From Oceanisphaera profunda (lineage in GTDB: Bacteria; Pseudomonadota; Gammaproteobacteria; Enterobacterales; Aeromonadaceae), in NCBI RefSeq assembly GCF_002157895.1, contig NZ_CP021377.1:62001-126000 (forward strand): a DNA stretch of 64,000 bases. Direction: 5' to 3'. Each line of letters begins with the position of its first letter. The first letter of the stretch is position 1. The position numbers were made by a program, and so were the translations under genes. Below the pieces are notes generated by a model. It was not told the DNA's origin. It saw only the letters and a list, made by a program, of their open reading frames with translations, and made no database searches. Below are positions 34,653-43,506 of this stretch, in pieces.

Positions 34653-34827
34653 TGCTCGGTGCCGAAGTCATCTTCACTGAAGATACGGGCACACTACAAG
34701 GTCAAACCAATGCTCGGTGCCGAAGTCATCTTCACTGAAGATACGGGCACACTACAAGGTCAAACCAATGCTCGGTGCCTAAGTCATCTTCGCTGAAGAT
34801 ACGGGCACGCGACAAAGGGCAAACCAA
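34653..34827 (+). repeat. Three tandem 58-bp repeats
   Basis: Units start at 34653, 34711 and 34769: TGCTCGGTGCCGAAGTCATC, then TTCACTGAAGATACGGGCAC and ACTACAAGGTCAAACCAA. The third has diverged slightly, and a truncated fourth copy lies at about 34976. The word GAAGTCATCTTC/GAAGAT and the ACTACAAG tail relate it to the REP family. Confidence 0.85.
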
Positions 34828-34899
34828 GCCCCATCAACGTATTCAAATCTCTTGTCGTCTGTCACTTTTGCTGGTGTCGAGTCTCAGCTCTTACCACCC

Positions 34900-35090
34900 C
34901 ATTAAAAATCTCTTTTCCGTGACTTCCGTGTATTCCGTGGCAGATAGGTTTTAGGTTTTAACCCATTCTCGCTAATGCTCGGTGCCGAACAAGTGGGCAC
35001 ACTACAAAACCACTGCCCGTAGGCTTGTTCTTACCAATAAGAGCACTTGGTATTTTTCCGTGCCTTTCCGTGTATTCCGTGGCTAATCAG
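34900..35090 (+). repeat. Two copies of the TTCCGTGTATTCCGTGG repeat
   Basis: TTCCGTGTATTCCGTGGC occurs at about 34926-34943 and 35067-35084, the same word as the inverted pair around 10850-10976. Between them lies the partial fourth 58-bp unit. Confidence 0.8.
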
Positions 35091-35147
35091 TGTTGGGTGT
35101 TTTTCTATTCCCAAGTCTCTAATCCCGAGTCCCTGCCTTTCAGCTTT

Positions 35148-36368
35148 CTATTGATTAACCAAACCGACCATGTCCCACATGGGGGTAAAAATGCCCAGTG
35201 CTAGCACCAACACCATGGCGGAGATCACCACAATCAAAATCGGCTCGATTTTAGAGGTGAGGTTGGTAATGTCGTAATCCACTTCTTCTTCGTAAAACTT
35301 GCCCGCCTCCATCACCATTTGGTCTACCCGGCCGGTTTCTTCACCCACTTTAAACATCTGCAAAATGAGCGGCGTAAACACACCGCTGTCTGTGGCCACG
35401 CGGGACAAACTGTTGCCCGATGCCAACTCATCACCCATGCCTAAAATAGCCCGAGTTAAATAAGCATTACCGGTGGCGGTGCCCGCTAAAGTAAGCACCC
35501 GTACTATGGGCACGCCGGCGCCTAACATCATGGAAAAGCTGCGGCAAAAACGGGCCAGTAAAATGCGGTTTACCAGCGGGCCAATAATGGGGATGCGCAG
35601 CAATATGGTATGCCAGCGCAGTTGGCCGTTTTTAGTTTTCACATAGCGCCAAATAGCAAAGCCAAGTGCGGCCAAGCCCAGCACAAGGTGCACGATATAA
35701 GTGGTAAAAAACTCTGACGAGCCGATGAGGATCCGCGTCATCAGCGGTAAGTCTGAGCCCATACTGGCAAAAATGCCGGTAAACGCCGGGATTACGTAGA
35801 TATTCACCACTACCATGGCGGCGAGCATGGCGAGCGACACAAACATGGGGTAGCGGGTAGCGGCTTTTACACGGCGACGGGTATCTAATTCCAGCTGAAA
35901 ATAGTGAGATAACTGCAGAAATGCCTGCTCTAGCTGGCCGGTGCTCTCGCCTACGTCTACCAATGAGATAAATAAGCTGTTGAAAATATGCGGATGGGCC
36001 GCCAACGCATTGGCCAGGGTTTGGCCTTGGTTAAGTGCCTCAGATACATCATTTAACGCATTAATTAGCAGTTTATTATCGGTGGTATCGCGCAGGCCTT
36101 CTACGATGCGCAAAATCGGAATACCGGCACGAGTAAGCGAAGAAAACTGGCGGCATAAAATTAATAGCGCTTCTAGCTTCACCTTACCGCGTAAAAACTG
36201 CTGCCAATTAATACTGGCTGTGGCGCTGGCTTTGGCCTCTTTAATTTCGACCGGTATTAAGCCGGCACTCATTAAGCTGTCGGCAGCGGCTTGGGCAGAG
36301 GCGGCTTCTAGTCGGCCTTGGTTAAGTTGGCCGCGGGCATTACGGGCCCGATATTGAAAAAAGGCCAT
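35148..36368 (-). CDS. mshG: MSHA inner-membrane platform protein MshG
   Basis: A 406-residue member of the GspF/PilC family. Two homologous T2SSF halves (about 70-190 and 275-395) and three membrane segments. Family motifs include FCRQFSSLTRAGIPIL and FCRSFSMMLGAGVPIVRVL, and ARYPMFVSLAM-like ATRYPMFVSLAM. It forms the platform on which the pilus assembles, driven by MshE. ATG 36368 shares one base with the mshE stop (TAATG). A frame start at 36380 is less likely. Usually mshF and mshB follow; here repeats follow. Confidence 0.93.
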   Translation of the reverse strand: MAFFQYRARNARGQLNQGRLEAASAQAAADSLMSAGLIPVEIKEAKASATASINWQQFLRGKVKLEALLILCRQFSSLTRAGIPILRIVEGLRDTTDNKLLINALNDVSEALNQGQTLANALAAHPHIFNSLFISLVDVGESTGQLEQAFLQLSHYFQLELDTRRRVKAATRYPMFVSLAMLAAMVVVNIYVIPAFTGIFASMGSDLPLMTRILIGSSEFFTTYIVHLVLGLAALGFAIWRYVKTKNGQLRWHTILLRIPIIGPLVNRILLARFCRSFSMMLGAGVPIVRVLTLAGTATGNAYLTRAILGMGDELASGNSLSRVATDSGVFTPLILQMFKVGEETGRVDQMVMEAGKFYEEEVDYDITNLTSKIEPILIVVISAMVLVLALGIFTPMWDMVGLVNQ

Positions 36369-38068
36369 TATTCTACCCACTCACTGAGTCGCAGCACTTC
36401 GCTTAAGGCGATGTCGCCGCTAATGGCGAGCTTAAGCGCTGAATGAGACAGTTTGACGTAACGGCTATCGGCGGCCACCAGTTGGTTAAAGCCATCGATG
36501 TCTTCTTCACGCAGGCAATCGGCCATGTCGTGGCTAATTTCTAGCCACTCATACACACCCAATCGACCTTTAGCGCCGGTGTGGTTGCAACTGGCGCAGC
36601 CCGCACCTTGGCAAAATTGCGTATCTGGGCTCAGATCGGGTGCTAAATACTGTAAAAACTGTGCTTCGCTTAAGTCTGGCTGGTGTGCCACTTTGCAGTA
36701 TTCGCATAAGCGGCGCACTAAGCGCTGCGCCAACACGCCTTTTAAGCTACTGGCCACCAAATAACCGGGCACGCCCATGTTCATCAGTCGCACGGCTGAG
36801 CTGGGCGCATCGTTGGTGTGCAAAGTTGATAATACTAAGTGACCGGTGAGCGCGCCGCGCATGGCGATTTCGGCAGTTTCTTGGTCGCGCATTTCACCAA
36901 TGAGTAATACGTCAGGGTCTTGACGCAGACTGGTACGCAAAATGGCGGCAAAGGTTAAACCGGCCTTGGTATTCACCTGCACTTGGTTGACGCGCGACAG
37001 TTGATATTCAACCGGATCTTCGGCGGTAATGATTTTTCGCTCAGGGGTATTAAGCTCGGTTAAGGCGCCATAAAGCGTGGTGGTTTTACCACTACCGGTG
37101 GGGCCGGTCACCAAAATAATACCGTTAGGGCTGGCTAATTTACGACGAAACGCGACCAGTAACTCACGCGGCATGCCTGCTTTATCTAGGCTGCGAATAC
37201 CTTGAGATTGGTCGAGCAGACGCAATACTACCGCTTCGCCAAACTGCACCGGCATGGTTGCCATACGCACATCTACCGGGCTGCCTTTGATGGTGAGTGC
37301 AAAACGACCGTCTTGGGGCAAACGGCGCTCTGCGATATCTAACCCAGCCATGATTTTTAGGCGCGAGACCAGTGCAGGCGCAATATTTACTTCTTTAAGC
37401 TCGGTTTCTTGCAACAGACCATCTACGCGCATGCGAAAGCGGATCAGGCTTTTATCGGGTTCAATATGAATATCGGACGCACCCACTTGCAGCGCATCTT
37501 CAAACATTGAGTACAACAGTTTAGCCACGGTGGCATCGCTGTCATCCAGGCCTGCTGCTTCTAGCGCTGGCCGACTGGGGGCGTTTTCGCCTTGCAGCTG
37601 CTCTGCCAAATGGGCGATATCGTCGGTACGGCGATAGAGCTGGTCGTACAAACCAAATAGCTGGCTTTGCGGTGCTACCGCAAGCTTTACTTCGCGAGGC
37701 GAGAGTAAGTTGGCAATGGCGTCTTGAGTATCGAGATCGGCGGGATCTGACAATACTACCGTGGCTTGCAACTCATCTACCGCGATCACTAACGCACGGT
37801 GGCGGCGTGCATACACCTCAGATAATAATTTAACCGCTTGTGGATCGATGTCGATTTTATTGAGATCTAACAAAGGTAAATCAAGCTGCTCGGCGACAAA
37901 ACCTAACAGTTGTAACTCACTTAAAATACCCATCTGCACCATAAGCGCGCCAATACGGCCGCCTTCGCGCTGTTGCTGCTGCAACACCGACTCTAGCTGT
38001 TGTGGTGTAATGACCTCATGTTCTATGAGTAATTCGCCAAGGCGTTTAGTAAGTTTGTGTTTGGCCAT
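36368..38068 (-). CDS. mshE: MSHA pilus assembly ATPase MshE with c-di-GMP-binding domain
   Basis: A 566-residue GspE/PilB-type ATPase that extends the MSHA pilus. The N-terminal MshEN domain shows its two tandem motifs (KRLGELLIEHEVITPQQLESV and GRIGALMVQMGILSELQLLGF), known in Vibrio MshE to bind c-di-GMP. The ATPase core has Walker A GPTGSGKTTT, the Asp box and Walker B (DPDVLLIGEMRDQETA) and the GALTGHLVLSTLHTND segment. Two CxxC pairs (CEYC, CASC) form the zinc site. GGGGGG precedes the ATG. It overlaps mshN by 23 bases. Confidence 0.95.
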   Translation of the reverse strand: MAKHKLTKRLGELLIEHEVITPQQLESVLQQQQREGGRIGALMVQMGILSELQLLGFVAEQLDLPLLDLNKIDIDPQAVKLLSEVYARRHRALVIAVDELQATVVLSDPADLDTQDAIANLLSPREVKLAVAPQSQLFGLYDQLYRRTDDIAHLAEQLQGENAPSRPALEAAGLDDSDATVAKLLYSMFEDALQVGASDIHIEPDKSLIRFRMRVDGLLQETELKEVNIAPALVSRLKIMAGLDIAERRLPQDGRFALTIKGSPVDVRMATMPVQFGEAVVLRLLDQSQGIRSLDKAGMPRELLVAFRRKLASPNGIILVTGPTGSGKTTTLYGALTELNTPERKIITAEDPVEYQLSRVNQVQVNTKAGLTFAAILRTSLRQDPDVLLIGEMRDQETAEIAMRGALTGHLVLSTLHTNDAPSSAVRLMNMGVPGYLVASSLKGVLAQRLVRRLCEYCKVAHQPDLSEAQFLQYLAPDLSPDTQFCQGAGCASCNHTGAKGRLGVYEWLEISHDMADCLREEDIDGFNQLVAADSRYVKLSHSALKLAISGDIALSEVLRLSEWVE

Positions 38069-38942
38069 CTTGCCCCCCGGTGGCGAGTTGCTGCAGTTGT
38101 TGTTCTACAAAGCGCTGCGAGGCTGCGCCTAAGTCGGCACTGGCACGGGCTTGTAAAAATGCGGGGCTAAAGTCTTCCCCTAGCTCACGCTGACACAAAC
38201 CTAACCCTAACCACCAGGCGCCCACGCGAGAGTGAGTGAGCAATTGCTGATAGGTATTGATGGCCTGTGCACATTGGCCGCTGCGCCGAGCAACTTCGGC
38301 TTTTAAGCTGTAATAGTCCAAATGCTCGCTGAGTATGGGGTGAACTTGATTCAACTGCTGTAATGCGGCGTCAAAGCGCTGCTGTTCGGCCAAAATGCGG
38401 GCTAAGGTGAGGCGAAAATCTGCATGTTGCGGCGCCAATTCTATGCCTTGCTGTAATACGGCACGGGTTTGGCCAAGCGCACCACGGCCATAAAGCATGG
38501 CCGCTAAACGCAAGCGTGTTTCGTGGGCATCTTGGTATTCGCCTAAGGCTTGCGCCAGCCTTAGCTCGGCTAATGGCCAATTATTGGTGGCCAAGGCCGC
38601 ATCGGCTTGCTGATTTAGCTCGCTCAACCAATCCGCTCGGCTTAACACCACTTCATTAAAGTCCAGCTTACTGGGCCCTGAGTGACGCGCTTTGGTCACT
38701 GGTGGTGCCACAGGGTTGGCTTGTGGCAGAGCTTGGGCTTGTACTGGCGGATTCAGCCGAGTGTGCTGCAAGTATTCTGTAGCCAAAGCGTCCATGTCGG
38801 CTTCTGGCAGATTCACCATCAAATCCGCCCACGACACATTATCAGCGTCGTCTTGGGCTTGGGCTATTGGCACCTGCAATAAGCCCACACTGGCGACGAA
38901 CAGAGCCGCAAAATTTCTGCGCAATTTAAAACGCAACACCAT
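38046..38942 (-). CDS. mshN: MSHA biogenesis TPR protein MshN
   Basis: A 298-residue protein with an N-terminal hydrophobic anchor or signal (ALFVASVGLLQVPIAQA), a Pro/Ala-rich segment (about 62-85), and tetratricopeptide repeats from about 100 to the end (WPLAELRLAQALGEY, GALGQTRAVLQQGIELAPQHADFR, RFDAALQQLNQVHPI, GQCAQAINTYQQLL). Placement after mshL identifies it as MshN. Its partner gene mshM, usually between mshL and mshN, is missing. Confidence 0.85.
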   Translation of the reverse strand: MVLRFKLRRNFAALFVASVGLLQVPIAQAQDDADNVSWADLMVNLPEADMDALATEYLQHTRLNPPVQAQALPQANPVAPPVTKARHSGPSKLDFNEVVLSRADWLSELNQQADAALATNNWPLAELRLAQALGEYQDAHETRLRLAAMLYGRGALGQTRAVLQQGIELAPQHADFRLTLARILAEQQRFDAALQQLNQVHPILSEHLDYYSLKAEVARRSGQCAQAINTYQQLLTHSRVGAWWLGLGLCQRELGEDFSPAFLQARASADLGAASQRFVEQQLQQLATGGQDGQTQTY

Positions 38943-40702
38943 TAAAAGGTTCCCCTGTCTATGGCGCGCATGGGTTCTTGGTTGCTAGAGATAATGCCGG
39001 TGCCACTGCGTACTGGCTCTTGAGACATTGGCTGGTTGTTATCTATGCCGCGCACTGGGTCTGAGAAGCTCATTTGGCCATTATCTATGCTACGAATCGG
39101 CTGTTGCTCCGGATACCATTTTTCTAATAAATCACGAGAACGCTTAAGCTCGTCTTGCCAGGTATTTTCGGCCACTACCACCGGGCGTAACAAAATCACC
39201 AGCTCACTTTTTTGGCTGGTCACACTGCGGTTTTTAAACAAGTTACCTAACACTGGGATTTGGCTCAGCACAGGCACACCACTGTTCACTTCTTTTTGCT
39301 TTTCTTGCATTAAGCCGCCGATCACTATCATCTCACCGGAGCGGGCTTCTACTATGGTGTCGGACTCGCGCACCGTGCTGCGTGCCAATGGCAATACGAC
39401 TTCACCGGTACCAAAATCAATTCTTTTTTCACCATCGGTGACTTCACTGACTGTGGGGTGAATATGCAATAAGACTCTATTGTCATCAGATATTTGCGGT
39501 GTTACATCCAGCGAAATACCAGAGAAGAACGGCTTTAGCTCAATATCTGGCGACTGCTGAGTATTACCGTTACTGCTGGTGGTAGTCTCAAGCGTAAAGT
39601 TGGTGACAAAGTATTCATCGGTACCCACTTTGATTACAGCTTTTTGGTTGTTGCTGGTGGCAATTCTTGGGTTAGATAAGGTATTCACCTCACCTTGCGT
39701 TTGCAACAAGTTGATCATGGCCGAAAAGTTACCATCGGTAAAATTAAACACGGCACCGCCGCCTAGTAAGCCTCCGAGGGGATTTAAGAAACCTGGGTAG
39801 GGGTTGGCTGTGCCACCGGTGACTCTTGGGCTAGCGCTAAAATTAGCACTGCTGCCGGCTTGTAAATCAGCCCAATCAATACCTTGTTCGTAGCCGTCGT
39901 TCAGCTCAACCTCAATAATGCGCGCTTCTAGCACCACCTGGCGCTTTAGCTGGCGTTCCGCCTGATTTAAAAAATCTTCTACCAGTGCCAGTTCGTCCGG
40001 TGCTGCACGTACACTCACTAAGCCCGCTTGCGGATTAGTAACGACCACGCGTTCATCTTTGCTACCAATGAGACGGCTAAGTGCAGATTCCAGATCAGCC
40101 CAAAAATCGTTATTCGATTCGGTACTGATGCGAGTGGCATCATTCGTGCTCGATTCACTGCTACTGCTAGCGTCACTGCCGCCACTATTACTTAAACTAC
40201 TACCGCTAATAGCGGTAGTAGATTTGCCTAAGCGCGACAACATTAAATAGTTAACGTTAAAGGTTTTGGTACGCACGCCATTAGGAAACACCTGATAGAC
40301 GCCGTTTTTATGTTCAATGCCATAACCGTATAACTGCGATAACGCCGCTAAGCTGTCGGTCAATGTGGCTTGGCGTAAATTAAGGCTGATAGTGCCATCA
40401 ACCTCTGGGTGCACAGCCACGCTAATGCCGTGCTGATTGGCCAGTGCATTAAAGAAATTTTTCGCATCCACGTTATTGGCGGCAATATTAAAACGGCGCT
40501 CGCGAGGCTCTGCTAACTGCGAGGCCGTTCTCGGCTGTGAGCTCATTAACTCTTGCTGCACATCTAATGGCACTGCATCCGAATTAATATTGAGCGCATC
40601 ATCCAACGCGGCTTTCGGCAAGGAGCCATCCGGTGATGTAACACAGGCGGCCAAAGTGGCGCCTAGCAAGGCAATCGCTAACGGTCGTAAGGTAAAGGTC
40701 AT
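38942..40702 (-). CDS. mshL: MSHA outer-membrane secretin MshL
   Basis: A 586-residue lipoprotein secretin: lipobox LAAC near residue 20, an STN-like/N0 domain (about 70-150), a linker rich in Ser (SSSLSNSGGSDASSSSESS), an N1 domain (about 200-250) and the secretin channel (about 255-525) with VPVLSQIPVLGNLFKNRSV. The C-terminal 60 residues carry a repeated motif (RSIDNGQ, RGIDNNQ, RAIDRGTF with QEPVR/QEPMR), which is not usual. It forms the pore through which the pilus leaves. TAATG overlap with mshN. Confidence 0.94.
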   Translation of the reverse strand: MTFTLRPLAIALLGATLAACVTSPDGSLPKAALDDALNINSDAVPLDVQQELMSSQPRTASQLAEPRERRFNIAANNVDAKNFFNALANQHGISVAVHPEVDGTISLNLRQATLTDSLAALSQLYGYGIEHKNGVYQVFPNGVRTKTFNVNYLMLSRLGKSTTAISGSSLSNSGGSDASSSSESSTNDATRISTESNNDFWADLESALSRLIGSKDERVVVTNPQAGLVSVRAAPDELALVEDFLNQAERQLKRQVVLEARIIEVELNDGYEQGIDWADLQAGSSANFSASPRVTGGTANPYPGFLNPLGGLLGGGAVFNFTDGNFSAMINLLQTQGEVNTLSNPRIATSNNQKAVIKVGTDEYFVTNFTLETTTSSNGNTQQSPDIELKPFFSGISLDVTPQISDDNRVLLHIHPTVSEVTDGEKRIDFGTGEVVLPLARSTVRESDTIVEARSGEMIVIGGLMQEKQKEVNSGVPVLSQIPVLGNLFKNRSVTSQKSELVILLRPVVVAENTWQDELKRSRDLLEKWYPEQQPIRSIDNGQMSFSDPVRGIDNNQPMSQEPVRSGTGIISSNQEPMRAIDRGTF

Positions 40703-41019
40703 TAGTTACTCAGCGTCGAAAAAGAGGGGAATAGAGTCAACGTTAAGGGCGCACCCGGCCCATTCAACACCACTTGGCTCGGTTGAATACGCACTAAGCG
40801 ATAGTCTTGTACGGTATCGCCCACGCGGTAAGACTGGCCGTCGATAATAGCGCTGTTTTGGCCGCCACTAAAAATGGCTTGCAAGTGTAATGGGCTTACC
40901 GGGGCCGTGTCGATAACGCTCGGCGCTGCTTGCACCACAGTGCCTGGCGTTAATGGCTTAGTGGGGTCTTGAATGCCAGCTGTGGTGCTGAGCAATAACA
41001 GCAATAGCGGATTAACCAC
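40702..41019 (-). CDS. mshK: MSHA biogenesis protein MshK
   Basis: A protein of about 105 residues, PilP/GspC-like: short hydrophobic signal (VNPLLLLLLSTTAG), then the typical DPTKPL motif, LQAIFSGGQNSAIIDGQSYRVGDTVQ and RLVRIQPSQVVL. I chose the GTG at 41019 because AAGGAG lies seven bases upstream and it yields a clean signal peptide. An ATG at 41058 would overlap mshJ by 47 bases. It likely links the inner-membrane complex to the secretin. Confidence 0.82.
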   Translation of the reverse strand: MVNPLLLLLLSTTAGIQDPTKPLTPGTVVQAAPSVIDTAPVSPLHLQAIFSGGQNSAIIDGQSYRVGDTVQDYRLVRIQPSQVVLNGPGAPLTLTLFPSFSTLSN

Positions 41020-41662
41020 GTAACAGCTCCTTATGTTGACTAATAGTAAAGAATTCAAGCCGAATGGTGGCGTCAGGGTATTCTGCTAATTCAAACTCTA
41101 AGCCCCGCCAAAAAATACGGCCCGATAACTGCTCAAGCTGTTTCACATAATCCAGCAAAGACAAATAACTGCCATTCAAGACCAGTCGTAAGTTGTGCTG
41201 ATACAAGGCTTCATGGTCTTGTTCGCTATTAAGACGAGTGGGCAGTTCATTACCCAATTCAATAAGCTCTAAGCCGTTGCTTTGTTCGAGTATTGATAAC
41301 AACAACGCCGACATTTCTTCGGGCTCGACCAAGGTCTGCATTTTGGCATCGACGTTACTATTGAGTTGCGATAAACGACGATTGAGCCGCGCTATTTGGG
41401 GCGCATTATCCTTACTCTTAAGTTCAGCTACACCTTGGCTGAGCTCCGCCATCATTTGCTGCTGCTGGGTGAGTTGATTGTTAAGCTGGGCTTGCTCTTG
41501 CTCAAGCTCAATCACCCGCGCTTGGGCGCTGGCTTCATAAAACAATAAGCCAAGCCATGCCAACAATGCCCAGGTTGCGCCTAAGACCAACCACCGCTCC
41601 CGTTGCGTTAACGTCACGAAACGGGTTTGCAGGTCTGCTAATAACGGCTTTATTTTACTCAT
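41012..41662 (-). CDS. mshJ: MSHA biogenesis protein MshJ (PilO-like)
   Basis: A 216-residue bitopic inner-membrane protein: membrane segment at about 28-45, coiled coil (about 48-105, ELEQEQAQLNNQLTQQQQMMAEL) and a periplasmic ferredoxin-like domain as in PilO/GspM. ATGA overlap with the PilN-like gene upstream. Member of the alignment complex MshI-PilN-MshJ-MshK. Confidence 0.88.
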   Translation of the reverse strand: MSKIKPLLADLQTRFVTLTQRERWLVLGATWALLAWLGLLFYEASAQARVIELEQEQAQLNNQLTQQQQMMAELSQGVAELKSKDNAPQIARLNRRLSQLNSNVDAKMQTLVEPEEMSALLLSILEQSNGLELIELGNELPTRLNSEQDHEALYQHNLRLVLNGSYLSLLDYVKQLEQLSGRIFWRGLEFELAEYPDATIRLEFFTISQHKELLRG

Positions 41663-42237
41663 GGCGTCATCTCTGAACTGGTGAGGCTAAAATTCAAGCC
41701 CCCTTCTGGGCCTTGGCTAATGGCTAACTGACCAAAGCTGTGGCCACGCAAACTGCTACTTTGCTCAAAACCTAAAATCCAAGCAGGTACAGCACTGGCT
41801 TGGGCGGCGGCCCCGCGTAATACCATTCGCTTACCCTGCAATGTGAGCCCTTGCAGCGCCACACCTTGCCAAGGTATATGCGCCAAGTCATTTAAGGTGT
41901 TGGCGTAAGACACCAAGTTCTTTTGATTCAGTAGCTGCAATAGCTGCTGGCGAGTTTGAATGTCTAACTCAACTCGCTCTTTTTCACCACTGTCTTGGCG
42001 CGCCTTTAAATCACTGAGCGCGGCACTCATCAGCTGCGCATCGCGCTCACCGGTTTGCACCGCGGCTTTTAGTGCCATGTTTTGCTGGGTGAGCTGATAT
42101 TGGCTCACTTTGGCATAGGCAAATATCAGCGCCCACACCACCACAATGCCAAGGCTCACCCGCCATAACAGGCCCATATTGGCCTTGTCTTGGGCAGGTT
42201 TTAATACCGCTTGATAAAACTCAATGCGCTGCTTCAT
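41659..42237 (-). CDS. MSHA biogenesis PilN-like protein (MshI2)
   Basis: A 192-residue bitopic protein: membrane helix at about 25-45 (LLWRVSLGIVVVWALIFAYA), coiled coil (LTQQNMALKAAVQTGERDAQLM) and a PilN-like periplasmic domain. It lies between mshI and mshJ with four-base overlaps on both sides. The order PilM-PilN-PilO-PilP is matched by MshI, this gene, MshJ and MshK. Confidence 0.86.
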   Translation of the reverse strand: MKQRIEFYQAVLKPAQDKANMGLLWRVSLGIVVVWALIFAYAKVSQYQLTQQNMALKAAVQTGERDAQLMSAALSDLKARQDSGEKERVELDIQTRQQLLQLLNQKNLVSYANTLNDLAHIPWQGVALQGLTLQGKRMVLRGAAAQASAVPAWILGFEQSSSLRGHSFGQLAISQGPEGGLNFSLTSSEMTP

Positions 42238-43100
42238 GCTTGGCCCTCTTTTAAGATGCCAAGTGCGGGCAAGCTTATTGGCGCCAAGGTATCAGAGGTT
42301 AAAGATGTGGGCTTAATATCAAACACCTGACTAATGGCGTCGGTAATGGCGGGCGTTACTCGCTGAGGCAAGGCCAAATACCAGTTCTCGGGGGCGTTAA
42401 GCTTAAGCTGACCAACGGCGTAATCAATACTGCGCTGCAGCTCTAGCAAGAGATTATCAAACACAAATTGATCCACCGACATCTGTTCATCATCTAACGC
42501 CTGAAAGCCGCGAATAGTCCGCGAAAAATGCCATTGGCGCTGATGAATAAAGATCAAGGTCAGCTCTTGCCCGGGTACCTTATACAACAATAAACCGCGC
42601 TCTTCTGGCGCTAATAAGTTAGCTAAAGCCAGTTCATCCACACCGATAGTGGCTATTTCACAAACCGGCGTTACCGCTTGTACGATTCGCGCTACGGCTT
42701 CTTGCTCGCTGCTATATACCGCAATACGTTGTTGACCCGCAGGGCCTGTAGGCAAGTCTATGTAATCAAACAATAAGCTTTCTATGGGCTCCTCGACTAA
42801 CTCACGCATGCACCAAGGTAATGCTTGTGCCAGTTCTTCATCGGGGATGGCGGGTTTTTCCATCTGAGTTTGTTTGTACCAATGGCGGCTCAGTGCCAGA
42901 GAAAGCAGCCGACCTTGCCAAGCTTGCTCTTCTATCATGGCTCTTAGGGCGACAGACACGGCTTCGCCCTGCCCTACGCTGCGTTCAACCACCACAGTAG
43001 GATCATGCTCATCTATGGCTAGCAAATTAGAAGGAGTAAGATAAATGCCCACTGCAGAGGTAGCGCGGGCGGGTTTTAACCATCTGGGTAGAAGTTCCAT
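42234..43100 (-). CDS. mshI: MSHA biogenesis protein MshI (PilM/GspL-like)
   Basis: A 288-residue cytoplasmic actin-like protein of the PilM/GspL-N type: GIYLTPSNLLAIDEHDPTVVV at the start, LALSRHWYKQTQMEKPAIPDEELAQALPW and LLLYKVPGQELTLIFIHQRQWHFSRTIRG later. First gene of the msh operon present here, so the promoter should lie in 43101-43200 on the minus strand. mshH is not found upstream. Confidence 0.87.
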   Translation of the reverse strand: MELLPRWLKPARATSAVGIYLTPSNLLAIDEHDPTVVVERSVGQGEAVSVALRAMIEEQAWQGRLLSLALSRHWYKQTQMEKPAIPDEELAQALPWCMRELVEEPIESLLFDYIDLPTGPAGQQRIAVYSSEQEAVARIVQAVTPVCEIATIGVDELALANLLAPEERGLLLYKVPGQELTLIFIHQRQWHFSRTIRGFQALDDEQMSVDQFVFDNLLLELQRSIDYAVGQLKLNAPENWYLALPQRVTPAITDAISQVFDIKPTSLTSDTLAPISLPALGILKEGQA

Positions 43101-43506
43101 TTGTACCGCACGAAATTAAGAAGAGAACTAGTATAGTCAGATAAAAGCGTTTTACAAACAAGCAATTACACAAAGAAATGAAAACTTAGAAGCAAGTCAT
43201 ATATAAAGATTCCTCTTGATCAAAATGTTGTTATACGCCCTTATTCCGTCTTCCGAGCGTAGCGCGGCAATCAATACTACAACGGCGCGGTACATAATCA
43301 GGGATTGCCGCGTCGTTACACTCCTCGCAATGACCAAGGTTGGGGCTTAGCCTTGGCCTGTTGTTGGGCTGCCTTACTTAGGTGGGAAGTATTCGATCGC
43401 TTAAGGCTTAATTACTAGATCCACATAAGTTCTAAAACATTACTTATCAAATATTTGGCTAAGTTAAAATTTTATCTGCAGCTTAATAAGTAATTAGGAT
43501 AATAAT
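43101..43506. other. Gap between the AEC transporter gene and mshI
   Basis: 43101-43250 is AT-rich and must contain the promoter of the msh operon, but no box is certain. The remainder carries the 90-bp element described separately (43252-43341). Nothing else is seen up to the AEC transporter gene. Confidence 0.6.
43252..43341 (+). repeat. 90-bp GATTGCCGCG element
   Basis: Starts CCGAGCGTAGCGCGGCAATC, has CTACAACGGCGCGGTA in the middle and ends GGATTGCCGCGTCG, CACTCCTCGCAATGACCAAGG. Its two ends are imperfect inverse complements of each other. A second copy in reverse orientation is at 55896-55989 and the 3' half opens each unit at 34174-34640. Confidence 0.85.

Noticed and set aside
34653-34827. 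CRISPR-like look of the 58-bp tandem units
   Set aside because: The units are contiguous with no unique spacers, and no cas gene is near. They are plain tandem repeats.
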